A DNA stretch of 64,000 nt from contig CAVZCK010000019.1 of assembly GCA_963773735.1 (NCBI GenBank), forward strand, positions 1 through 64,000. The letters are read 5' to 3'. The DNA comes from CAVZCK01 sp963773735 (lineage in GTDB: Bacteria > Pseudomonadota > Alphaproteobacteria > Rhizobiales > Rhodomicrobiaceae). The translations under genes and the position numbers were made by a program. The notes below the pieces were generated by a model that had not been told where the DNA came from, did no database searches, and saw nothing but the letters and a program-made list of their open reading frames with translations. Shown in pieces: positions 9,113 to 16,985 of this stretch. Every line of letters begins with the position of its first letter. Positions within the stretch are counted from its first letter, which is position 1.

Positions 9113-9398
9113 ATGACGCAGAACACCAGTGCGAGGTTCCTGATCGCGGGCGCAGGAGGGCGGATGGGAGCCGCCGGCAATCGCGCAATGCGGCAACTGT
9201 TGGCAAGAAAGCTTCCGGCAGGCCATGGCGCAGTTACAGATAACGCCATACCTGATCGAGTATCTCTCGCGCGTGGCGAAGGCTCGCCAGCGCGGCGACT
9301 TCGACGTGCAGACCGACATCGTTCGGGAAGTCGGAGGGGCGCCCCCGAAGTCCCCTGACGCGCTCGTCGCCGAAAACCGCAGGGCGTTCGGCGGCTGA
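9113..9398 (+). pseudogene. NmrA-type NAD(P)-binding protein, internal deletion
   Basis: The first part encodes the beginning of a Rossmann protein (ARFLIAGAGGRMGAAGN with a glycine-rich loop, then RQLLARKLP). From 9225 in a different frame comes the typical NmrA C-terminus: TPYLIEYLSRVAKARQRGDF, then VQTDIVREVGG and PPKSPDALVAENRRAF. The middle of the roughly 290-residue family is absent, so head and tail are fused by a large deletion with loss of frame. It cannot be functional. Confidence 0.65.
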
Positions 9399-9427
9399 TC
9401 GAAAGACCAACAGTGAGGGAAAAGAGA

Positions 9428-10116
9428 ATGGCACTCGAGATTTTCTGGGGCAGCGGCAGTCCGTTTTCCTGGCGTGTCCTCCTCGGCGCCGAGATCAAAG
9501 GTCTCGTGTACGAGTCACGACTGCTGGATTTTTCCAAGGGGCACTTGAAGGCGCCGGAATTCTTGCAGATGAATCCACGCGGCAGAGTGCCGGTGATCCG
9601 CGATGATGGATTCGTCCTCTTCGAGTTCCCTCCCCATCCTCGAGTACTTCGAGGACGAGTTCGCCGGAGGTCCCCCTCTTCGGCAAGAATCCGCGCGAGC
9701 GCGCCTTCATTCGGCAACTCATCTCGGAGTTTGAGAGCTACCTGCGTGAGCCACTCTTCAATCTCACGCTTGGCCTGCTTCGATCGGCCGGGGCTGGGCC
9801 GCCAGGGCGCGCAATGACGCCTAACGAACTCGAGGAGACCGCCAAGGCGGTGCAGCGGGAGCTAAAGGCGTTCGAGGAACGTATTTCGGGCGGCTCGTGG
9901 CTAGTCGGTGAAGAACCATCGGCCGCGGATGTCGCGATCTACCCGTTCGTTGCAACTTTCCAGCGCGCGACCACGAAGGCCGAGGCGCTGGCCCTCGATC
10001 TCGGATTGCATCCGCTCGGCGAGGTCTATCCGAGTGTCCGCCGTTGGATGGGGCTTGTTGAAGCCGTGCCGGTGTACGAGCGGACGTACCCACCGCACTG
10101 GCGAGCCGCGCCGTAG
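9428..10116 (+). pseudogene. Glutathione S-transferase-like protein, frameshifted
   Basis: The N-terminal thioredoxin-fold domain is in one frame (IFWGSGSPFSWRVLLGAEIKG, then EFLQMNPRGRVPVIRDDG). The PILEYFEDEF helix is in a second frame, and the alpha-helical C-terminal domain in a third (RERAFIRQLISEFESYLRE, then SWLVGEEPSAADVAIYPFV and YERTYPPHWR). Frame changes lie near 9628 and 9676. In intact relatives the enzyme conjugates glutathione to electrophiles in the cytoplasm. The ATG follows GAGGGAAAAGAGA. As written only fragments can be made. Confidence 0.75.
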
Positions 10117-10181
10117 AGATGTCTCTGTCCGTTGGCGGCAACGCGTGCCGAGGCGCCAACGCACATGCCGCGCGCCCTCAG

Positions 10182-10564
10182 TCACGATGCAATCACAGTG
10201 AAAATCTCAAACTGATCCGCGCCGCCTCTGGTGTGTTCATCGGAATCGACTCTCCCGAACCGACCTTTGCCATGCGCCTGGCCGCTGCCCTCGCCGTGAG
10301 GAATTTCATACGCAGGTAGAGTTGATCGGCGCCAGGAGGTTGTCGACCGGCAGCTCTGCGCTTCCACCGCCGCCTCGTCAAGGACGTCGGCTTGGGCGGC
10401 GTCCGCCGCGACGCCGTTGGAGGAGATCGGGTCCGCGACGGCGCGGACTGGTTCGAGCCGCCGACCGGTCCGATAGACCGTGGCGCGCCCTCGCGAACGA
10501 ACGTCTTGGCCACCGCACCGCCGATCGCGCCGTAGATCACGGCGACTTTGTTCTTGAGCAACAT
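10182..10564 (-). pseudogene. SDR-family oxidoreductase remnant
   Basis: The minus strand begins like a short-chain dehydrogenase: MLLKNKVAVIYGA, then IGGAVAKTFVREGA. The glycine-rich loop is shortened. A second frame carries TGRRLEPVRAVADPISSNG and AAQADVLDEAAVEA, the next expected segment, and the first frame resumes with LYLRMKFLTARAAARRM near the end. The catalytic Tyr-Lys region and C-terminus are missing. It faces the intact SDR gene at 10816 and is not closely similar to it. Confidence 0.6.
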
Positions 10565-10815
10565 TTGATGGTCCTAGGGTCCGTTGTGCTGACGCCGCAA
10601 CGGCGGCCGATCCGCCGACATTCCGCGCCACCAGCGATGATGTGGCAGAGCGGGCGAATTCATCAGCCGGGCCGGTGGCTGGGCTGCGGCGGCTGGGAAG
10701 ATCCGCCGGCGGAGATCGCGGTTCGCAGCTCGCGACCTAGCCTCTTTCTGATCGGCCGATGAAATCCGGTCCGACGGGCCGTCATAGCCTACAGGACCCT
10801 TCGGTGGAGACGAAC

Positions 10816-11565
10816 ATGCAGAGCCTGGTCGGTAAGAACGTGATCGTGTTGGGAGCGAGCCGCGGACTTGGCGCGATGATCGCTCAACGAGCCGTTGCGG
10901 AAGGCGCCAACACCCTGGCTGTCGCGCGGCGCCGCCTCTGGCTCGACGAACTCGCCCGGAATACCGGCAACGTCGATGTCCTTGAACTCGATGCTTCGGA
11001 GGAGGGCGCCCCAGAGAGGGTGTTCAGCGACCGCGTTCCGACCCTGCTCGTGGTCTGCGGCGGGGCCCGGCCTCACGCTGCCCCTATCCACGAGATGAAC
11101 TGGGAGCAGTTCTCAGCCAACTGGGACAACGACGTCAAAACCTCGTTCCTTTTCTGCAAAGCCGCGCTTGCGAAGCCATTGACGCCGGGCTCGGTGGTCA
11201 TCCTGGTATCGAGCGGCGCGGCCCTCAACGGGTCGCCGGTGTCGGGCGGATATGCGGGCGCGAAACGGATGCAGATGCTGATCGCCAACTACTGCCAGAA
11301 GGAGTCCGATCGGCTGGGCCTGGGAATTCGGTTCCTCGCGCTCGCGCCGGCGATGATCATGCCCGGCACGGAGTTCGGCAGGCACGCGGTCGAGGGCTAT
11401 GCACGATATCTCGGCATGCCGATCGCCGACTTCATCAGCAGCATGAGGTCGCCCCAAAGTCCGGAAGATGTCGTCGCGGCGGTATTCGAGCTCGCCGCCC
11501 ATCCCGACGCTCACGAGGGGAGTGTCTTCAAGATTGCCAGCGATGGGATCGCGAGGGTACAGTGA
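10816..11565 (+). CDS. SDR-family NAD(P)-dependent oxidoreductase
   Basis: A 249-residue classical short-chain dehydrogenase. The cofactor loop is GASRGLGA (residues 12-19). CGGARPHA stands where NNAG normally does, and the catalytic region has SSGAALNGSPVSGGYAGAKRM, giving Ser, Tyr and Lys in the expected order. The C-terminus ends DGIARVQ. The start at 10816 follows GGTGGAGACGAAC, and the longer frame to 10759 has no such site. The stop overlaps the downstream sigma-factor start region, so the two genes look co-transcribed. Substrate is unknown. Confidence 0.85.
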   Translation: MQSLVGKNVIVLGASRGLGAMIAQRAVAEGANTLAVARRRLWLDELARNTGNVDVLELDASEEGAPERVFSDRVPTLLVVCGGARPHAAPIHEMNWEQFSANWDNDVKTSFLFCKAALAKPLTPGSVVILVSSGAALNGSPVSGGYAGAKRMQMLIANYCQKESDRLGLGIRFLALAPAMIMPGTEFGRHAVEGYARYLGMPIADFISSMRSPQSPEDVVAAVFELAAHPDAHEGSVFKIASDGIARVQ

Positions 11566-12640
11566 TGCTCATGGCGCGAACAGGCCGTATTGTCCTGCCA
11601 ATCGAAGGCACGTCGGCCATAGCAGCGACGGCCACGGATTCCTTCGGTCGCGACGCATTCGTGCAACTGGCAGAGCCCTACCGGCGGCAGATCAAGGCGC
11701 ACTGCTATCGCATGACGGGGTCGCTGCACGAGGCGGAAGACCTCGTTCAGGAGACATACCTTCGCGCTTGGCGTGCCTTCGAAAGCTTCGAGGGGCGCGG
11801 ATCGCTGAAGTCCTGGCTTTATCAGATCGCGACGCGCGTCTGCCTGGACGCCATCGCGCAGCGCAAGAAAGTCCGAGGCTGCTGCCCGAGGGGAACTTCC
11901 CGCCTGCGACCGAGGTGCCGACTGGCCAGCCTCCCGCTGACATCGCCTGGCTCGAGCCCTATCCAGACTCTGAGGTGGAAGATGTCGCCGACGAAGCTCC
12001 CAACGCCGAGGCGCGATACGTGCAACGGGAGTCCGTGCGTCTGGCGTTCGTCGCAGCACTCCAGTATCTGCCTCCCCGTCAGCGCGCGGTGCTGCTGCTC
12101 ATCGACGTGCTGGGTTGGTCTTCCGCCGAGACCGCTACGCTCATCGGCAGCTCCACAGCGTCCGTCAACAGCGCCCTGCAGCGCGCACGGTCGACGCTTG
12201 CGAGTAAGTACACGCCGGACGCGTCAATCGAGCCGCTGCGCTTGCACGATCAGAGCACGCTCCTTGAGCGTTACGTGCGCGCTTGGGAAGGCAAGGACCT
12301 CGAAGGCTTTGTCGCTCTTTTGAAGGAAGAAGCAACCTACGCCATGCCGCCTTGGCACCATTGGTACCGTGGCCGTGACGCGATACGGAACTTCTTTGGT
12401 ACGGTGTGGCCGCGGTACGGACGTTTCCGCCTCCTGCCGACGCGTGCAAACGGCCAGCCGGCCTTCGCACTTTACGTCGAAGGCAAAGAGGGTGGATGGC
12501 GCGCGCATTCGTTGCAAATGCTAGAAAGCGACGGTGAGCTCATCTCAGGGCTGACATTATTTATGCGGCCGTTGGGCCCGACGCTGTTCCCGGCGTTCGG
12601 GCTTCCTGACGATCTCAAGAATGCACCCGCGGGTGGTTAG
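11565..12640 (+). CDS. ECF sigma factor with C-terminal SnoaL-like domain (frameshifted)
   Basis: This resembles the SigG/TIGR02960 group of extracytoplasmic-function sigma factors. Region 2 reads AEPYRRQIKAHCYRMTGSLH and then EAEDLVQETYLRAWRAF. After a frame change near 11868 the second frame gives ADIAWLEPYPDSE, LQYLPPRQRAVLLLIDVLGW, region 4 (SSAETATLIGSSTASVNSALQ) and a C-terminal NTF2/SnoaL-like domain (LLERYVRAWEGKDLEGFVALL, WYRGRDAIRNFF). Such tails tune sigma activity in the family. No anti-sigma gene is adjacent. A single indel separates the halves, so either sequence error or a recent knock-out is possible. Confidence 0.75.
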
Positions 12641-12983
12641 CGCCCGGAACACCTTCGGAGAATAGGTAGTTTGCTGCAACCATCCGATCTTTATCCCAGC
12701 GCCCTCCGCTTCCCTACGGACGAACGCAAGTCCTTCCATCTTTCGGCGACGATTGCTTTCAATTGGCCTGCGATTGGAGCGGGTCGGGATTGCGCTCGAC
12801 GGTGAGCAGTAACGTCATTCCGTCGGCGCCGGTTGGTGCGTGCACGATGTTAGCGAGATGAGAGTCGAGCGCATTCGTCAGCAGGACGTTCCAGCCCGTC
12901 CCACCTATCGAGCACCCACCCGCAAATGCACCGCGGGCAAATTGAGCACCCCCGCCGCCCGGCGCAGGTAATCGGGCGAATAG
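12641..12983. other. Spacer before island debris
   Basis: No gene can be supported. A minus-strand frame (12759-12995) has no family features I recognise. The end of this stretch abuts the stop codon that cuts the VapE-like frame. Confidence 0.45.
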
Positions 12984-13508
12984 CGTGCACCCCAATATTT
13001 AAAGGACGACACCGGAGCGCGGCGCTTTTGGCCGGTGACGATCAAGCAGTTTGATTTGGAAGCCTTGAAGCGTGACCGAGATCAGCTGTGGGCCGAGGCG
13101 GCGCACCGCGAAGCGCAAGGTGAAAGCATCCGCCTTCAGCTGTCGCTCTGGACCTATGCTGCCCAAGAACAGCAAACGCGGCGCGTCATCGACCCGTTCG
13201 AGGAAATCTTAGAACAGTGGCTCAGCGGGGGTCACGCCTGTGGTAGGATAAGCTCGACCGATGTCTTCACGTTGCTCAATCTCCCGGTGAGCGCCCGGTC
13301 ACAAGAAACGAATGATCGCGTCGGCAAAGCCATGCGTGTTCTGGGGTGGGAGCGGAAGCGGCTCAGATTCGTCAAGGGCGGCGATCCGATATACGGCTAC
13401 GTAAAGGGCGATAAGGTACAGCAAAGGTCGCGCATCAATGTCCGTATGACGGCGGATCAGGTGCCGGAATTATATCGCGGCGAACTGAATGCCGACGAGA
13501 TCTTCTGA
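12984..13508 (+). pseudogene. VapE/virulence-associated E protein, C-terminal fragment
   Basis: The frame opens after a TAG at 12981 with QYLKDDTGARRFWPV and continues as a typical VapE C-terminus: TIKQFDLEALKRDRDQLWAEA, AHREAQGESI, then a wHTH-like tail (GRISSTDVFTLLNLP, KAMRVLGWERKRLRF). VapE-type proteins are phage- or island-borne primase/helicase partners. The ATPase part upstream is gone. A GTG at 13035 could start a 157-residue product, but it lacks a ribosome binding site. This marks a decayed integrated element. Confidence 0.7.
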
Positions 13509-13511
13509 CGC

Positions 13512-14031
13512 CTGAGCGATGCGAGCGAGGTATTTTCGGGGAGCGATGTCACCGTTGCTCCCCATTTTCATCGCTGCGTTCCCCCTTAAACCGGGCGTTC
13601 CTCCCCGATCGTTCCCGCCCTCGGACTTGGGAAACAAGTGTTATTTCAATGAGTTATGAGAGCCGTTCCCCCCGTTCCCGGCCGTTCTCCCGTTTGCCTT
13701 AGAGTTTATTTTGCTGATAGGGGTATTTTCGCGCGTGGGGGAGAATGGAGCCCGTGGAGGATACCCCTTGGGGCAATTCCTCCTTATTAAAAAAGGGGGG
13801 AACGGGGGGGAACGGCGGTCGAAAAGCGTTATGGAGCCAGCGATTTGGCGTTCCCCTCGGGGGGAACGTTTGGGGAGAACGGACGGGAACGCTTATAGCG
13901 CTACGACAACCCAGGCCGCTGGGCGGATCAGCACCCGTGCGATCTCGCACAAAGCAGCGGATGCCATGCCGCATAGGCGTCAATGGCCGCTGCACATCTA
14001 TACAGCCGTCGCGGCGCGACGGGCAGCCCCA
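13512..14031. other. Non-coding region with GTTCCC repeat cluster
   Basis: There is no credible gene in these 520 bases. Between 13578 and 13895 the hexamer GTTCCC occurs about nine times, roughly half on each strand, often in G/C runs such as GGGGGGAACGGGGG. The two halves are inverted relative to each other and could fold into long hairpins. Confidence 0.5.
13578..13895. repeat. GTTCCC iteron-like cluster, both orientations
   Basis: The plus-oriented copies lie at 13578-13690 (CGTTCCCCC, CGTTCCCGCC, CCGTTCCCCCCGTTCCCGG). The inverted copies lie at about 13795-13890, plus one CGTTCCCCTCGGGGGGAACG near 13848, itself a palindrome. The placement next to a VapE remnant and a ParB-like remnant suggests an old replication or recognition region of an integrated element. 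That role is inference. Confidence 0.4.
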
Positions 14032-14672
14032 TCATCGCCCGACACATACCGGTTTGAGGCCGCGGGAGCGCGCGTAGACACTCCGTCCACCGCATCGATG
14101 GCCGACACGATCCACATCATCAGGACAGAGACAAGCGTGGTGGGTCTCGTGTGGTGAAGGTTGATGCCCGTGATGTCGGAGGTCGGAAGGGTCCTGAAAT
14201 TCGCCGGCCCAAATACCTCGATGCGCGGCCCGCGCGGCATCTTCGTCAGCAACGTAATCCAGCGTGTATTTCCGGAAGGCAATTGCCTGGCCTTGCTGAA
14301 CCATCCACCGGCTGATATCTACGCCGTCGGCTCGGAGTACGGCACGCTCAACAGGGTGCAGTCCGAGCCGGATCAAATTTTCTTCGATTTCCGCCAGCCG
14401 ATAATCCGCCTCGGTCATGCCTTCCGGGAGTTCGACGGCGGGGATCAAATCCCGGCCAAGCCGCTTGAAGGCCGCTATCCGCTGTCGACCGGCGCGAAGC
14501 CGCCAGCCCTTGCCGTCTCGATTGACGAAAATACGATTTTTCAGGCCGCCACGTTTGATCGACTCCGCGAGTTCGGCGACAAAGGCTTCATCAATCGCCC
14601 GATGCGCGCCGGCCGAATCGTCTCGGATCTTAGCTATCGGGATTTCCAGTTCCCGGAATTTGGATTGGTCAT
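14032..14672 (-). pseudogene. ParB-like nuclease domain fused to thermonuclease tail (chimera)
   Basis: From the ATG at 14672 (MTNPKFRELEIP after correcting a one-base frameshift near 14661) the minus strand reads a ParB/Srx N-terminal domain: PIAKIRDDSAGAHRAIDEAF, LAESIKRGGLKNRIFV, then RLRAGRQRIAAFKRLGRDLI and the EIEENLIRLGLHPVERA block. In the middle of the domain end it passes directly into DGVDISRWMVQQGQAIAF and LDYVADEDAARAAHRGIWAGEF, the C-terminus of a staphylococcal-nuclease-like protein. Neither half is complete, so this is a recombination product. Confidence 0.6.
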
Positions 14673-14911
14673 GGCCTCACCGCAAATTCGACAAGCGCCG
14701 CCAAGGCTCGCTCGCACTTGTCGAGCGCCGCCTTGACCTGGTCGAGTTCATCATCGTCGGCATTGTCCAGACCGTGGAGCAGATAAGAGCGCAGATCGAC
14801 CTTGGCATCAGCCAAGCCCTTCTGGACAAGGTTTGCTACGCCGTACCTAAGCGTCTCACGTAAGCCTTCAGCGTCAAATTTGACGGCTTCCGCATATTCA
14901 GAGTTTTTCAT
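14669..14911 (-). CDS. Small hypothetical protein upstream of ParB-like gene
   Basis: An 80-residue acidic, helical protein starting at the second ATG (MKNSEYAEAVKFD), preceded by AAGGATG. Its stop overlaps the start of the ParB-like frame (ATGA-type overlap), so the two were co-transcribed. The C-terminal half (DDDELDQVKAALDKCERALAA) looks like a single amphipathic helix pair. I do not recognise the family. Small genes in this position are common next to plasmid or island ParB-like genes. Confidence 0.5.
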   Translation of the reverse strand: MKNSEYAEAVKFDAEGLRETLRYGVANLVQKGLADAKVDLRSYLLHGLDNADDDELDQVKAALDKCERALAALVEFAVRP

Positions 14912-15604
14912 GGATTTCATCCTTTCGCCATAAATTTAAGCGACGAAAGGGCATGCTGTCTCAAATGCTGCCCGCCCTAGCCGGGTCGATCAAATCCCTT
15001 GCTCCACAAGGCGTTTCCGGGCGATTGAGGCTAAAGCCCCCTCCACCAAGGTCAAGTTCTGATTTTGTTGTAACAAATGTTTAGGCCGATTTTCGCTAAC
15101 AATTTGGTTTGATGGTCCGCCACCCTTTGTCGCCTAGGCCGGGTTCGGTAAGTATAGGGGCCCACATACGCTCTCGTTGAGGCGTCGACGAGCCCTCGTC
15201 AACCGGCATTTCGACGGCCTTGCAGACCTTCGGCCGTCGTCGTCGTAGATCGCTGTCCATCTCTTAAAGCCAATCCAAATACAACGAAGGCTGTCACGAA
15301 TTTCCACTGGTGGGAGATTCTCCTCAGGAGCCTTAACTCATTCCTCACACGCGCTCGATCTGGGGCTTGATTTTATCGCTAGATAAATAGTTTAGCGCGA
15401 ATTTCTCAGATTTTAGTTCGGCACGGCTAGCAGTATCCGACCGATCGTCAGATCAATTGCCGCACTGAGCTGCACTTGTATGCCGATTGTTTTTGTGTTG
15501 CTTATGGCGACATCAAATAAATTCATATTTTATAGAATTTATGTATGGTTATTGGCCCAAGATGAGCCACGTTAGGTCGAAAGCCAAAATTTTAGAGGAC
15601 CTGC
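14912..15604. other. AT-richer spacer, no gene seen
   Basis: A stretch of 690 bases without a supported gene or RNA. It marks the transition to AT-richer DNA that continues through the membrane-protein gene. I looked for a tRNA or an integration-site duplication and did not find one. Confidence 0.5.
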
Positions 15605-16591
15605 ATGGAACGGAGTTGCCGAGCCAAGAAATGGTTGCGTTCGGTCTATATTGTATACGGAATTGTGTTCGTCGGTGTATTAGGAGGGCTGGTCCAGATA
15701 CTGGAAATATCGGATAGGCTAAACTACGGCCTTGTTCGGTTATTACAGTTTAACTCTCAGGGACCAGAACTTCATGGAAGGTATTTGTTTCCAGAAGGCT
15801 GGCTTGATATTCTTATCATCTGCTTGTCACTAATGTTACTATTTCCGGTAACGGCGTTGTTAAAATCGTTTGTCAACGAAGGAGCTGACGGCAATGAACA
15901 AAAAACGCCGGAAATCATCGGCCTACGTCAAGATCTGGATGATGTAATGCGTTATGCCGGAAATATAACCGGATATATATATTCCAAAGACGATAAATAC
16001 ACACCAAGGCTGAATATCTCCCAGGCGGATGTTAAGTTCAAAATCAATGAGGATGGCGATACCGATGCGGAAATAGTCCTGGAACTCAAGTGCACGGAAA
16101 ATCCCGCGCACTTCTACATTCATTGGATAAGAGCCGATCCGGAATCAGGAGAGGTAAAATTTCTGAGGCAATTGAGCATTCAAGCTTTCGATCTGGATAG
16201 CAATCATAAACTCGATTGGTTGCCTCTGCGGAACGACACGACCGCCAAAGCGCTCGCTGTCTTTTTTCCCGAACTTCGACCTGGAACACGCAAACGGATT
16301 AAGCTTGTATACCGATGGCCGCGGTTTATGGCAAAACTCGTCGATTTGGGCGCTACAAATTTCGATTGGGCATATCTCAGCCAAAACCCCACCATTCCTG
16401 CCCACTTTCGTACGGAATGGATATTTGACAGCAGCTTCGCCCCGCTCGATTGTCGAATTGTCGGCCGGGCTGCCGAAACGGCAAAAATCCGACTTCAACA
16501 GAACGGACCTGTTTTCTCATGGATGTATGAGGACGAAGCTGCTTTTCTGAACGCCAAATGCGCCGTGGAGTTTGTCAGAGCAGGACGCTGA
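15605..16591 (+). CDS. Unknown two-helix membrane protein with large cytoplasmic domain
   Basis: A 328-residue protein of no family I recognise. Two membrane helices are evident, at about residues 14-33 (VYIVYGIVFVGVLGGLV) and 67-87 (LDILIICLSLMLLFPVTALL). The rest, from about 90, is a soluble domain of alternating strands with motifs such as KFKINEDGDTDAEIVLELK, FLRQLSIQAFDLDSNHKLDW and HFRTEWIFDSSFAPLDC. GAGG lies nine bases before the ATG. The codon use is AT-richer than neighbours and the gene stands alone in island debris, suggesting horizontal acquisition. Unlike the surrounding genes it is intact, so it may be under selection. Confidence 0.6.
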   Translation: MERSCRAKKWLRSVYIVYGIVFVGVLGGLVQILEISDRLNYGLVRLLQFNSQGPELHGRYLFPEGWLDILIICLSLMLLFPVTALLKSFVNEGADGNEQKTPEIIGLRQDLDDVMRYAGNITGYIYSKDDKYTPRLNISQADVKFKINEDGDTDAEIVLELKCTENPAHFYIHWIRADPESGEVKFLRQLSIQAFDLDSNHKLDWLPLRNDTTAKALAVFFPELRPGTRKRIKLVYRWPRFMAKLVDLGATNFDWAYLSQNPTIPAHFRTEWIFDSSFAPLDCRIVGRAAETAKIRLQQNGPVFSWMYEDEAAFLNAKCAVEFVRAGR

Positions 16592-16985
16592 GGAGCTATG
16601 CGGGAGACCCGCTGCCGCCGGAGCCGGGTGAGGAAACGCTTTGCAGGCAGCGCGTTGAAAAATAAACAAAATCTATAAAAATTGTTGGTTTGGCACGCTG
16701 CTCAGGTGTCATCTCCGGATCCCTCTTGATTGTCTATATCTATGTGAATCACCTACCGCGTAAGCAGGACGAGACTATGATCTACGCCCTCTAACGGAAA
16801 AAGTTCCCAGACATTACGTGGCAGGAATAAACATCAGGTTTAGGGAAGATACGGCGACTCTGAATTCCCACTAACACGGTGGTCGCCCCTTGCCAAGCGC
16901 CTTCTCCCGGTTCACCATAAACAATCACCGCGTGCGGACGAAAGAGCACGTAATAAGATGCCAATAATCGTGACGGAGGAAGCAA
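16592..16985. other. Intergenic region upstream of EF-G paralogue
   Basis: Nothing coding is seen in these 390 bases. The region should contain the promoter of the EF-G-like gene, but no convincing -35/-10 pair stood out. It is the right-hand border of the AT-richer segment. Confidence 0.5.

Noticed and set aside
12759..12995. 78-residue minus-strand open frame
   Set aside because: It shows no ribosome binding site or family feature and overlaps the VapE-like remnant on the other strand.
14950..15060. Possible tRNA-like sequence
   Set aside because: A GTCGATCAAATCC stretch resembles a T-arm, but no matching acceptor, D or anticodon stems could be built.
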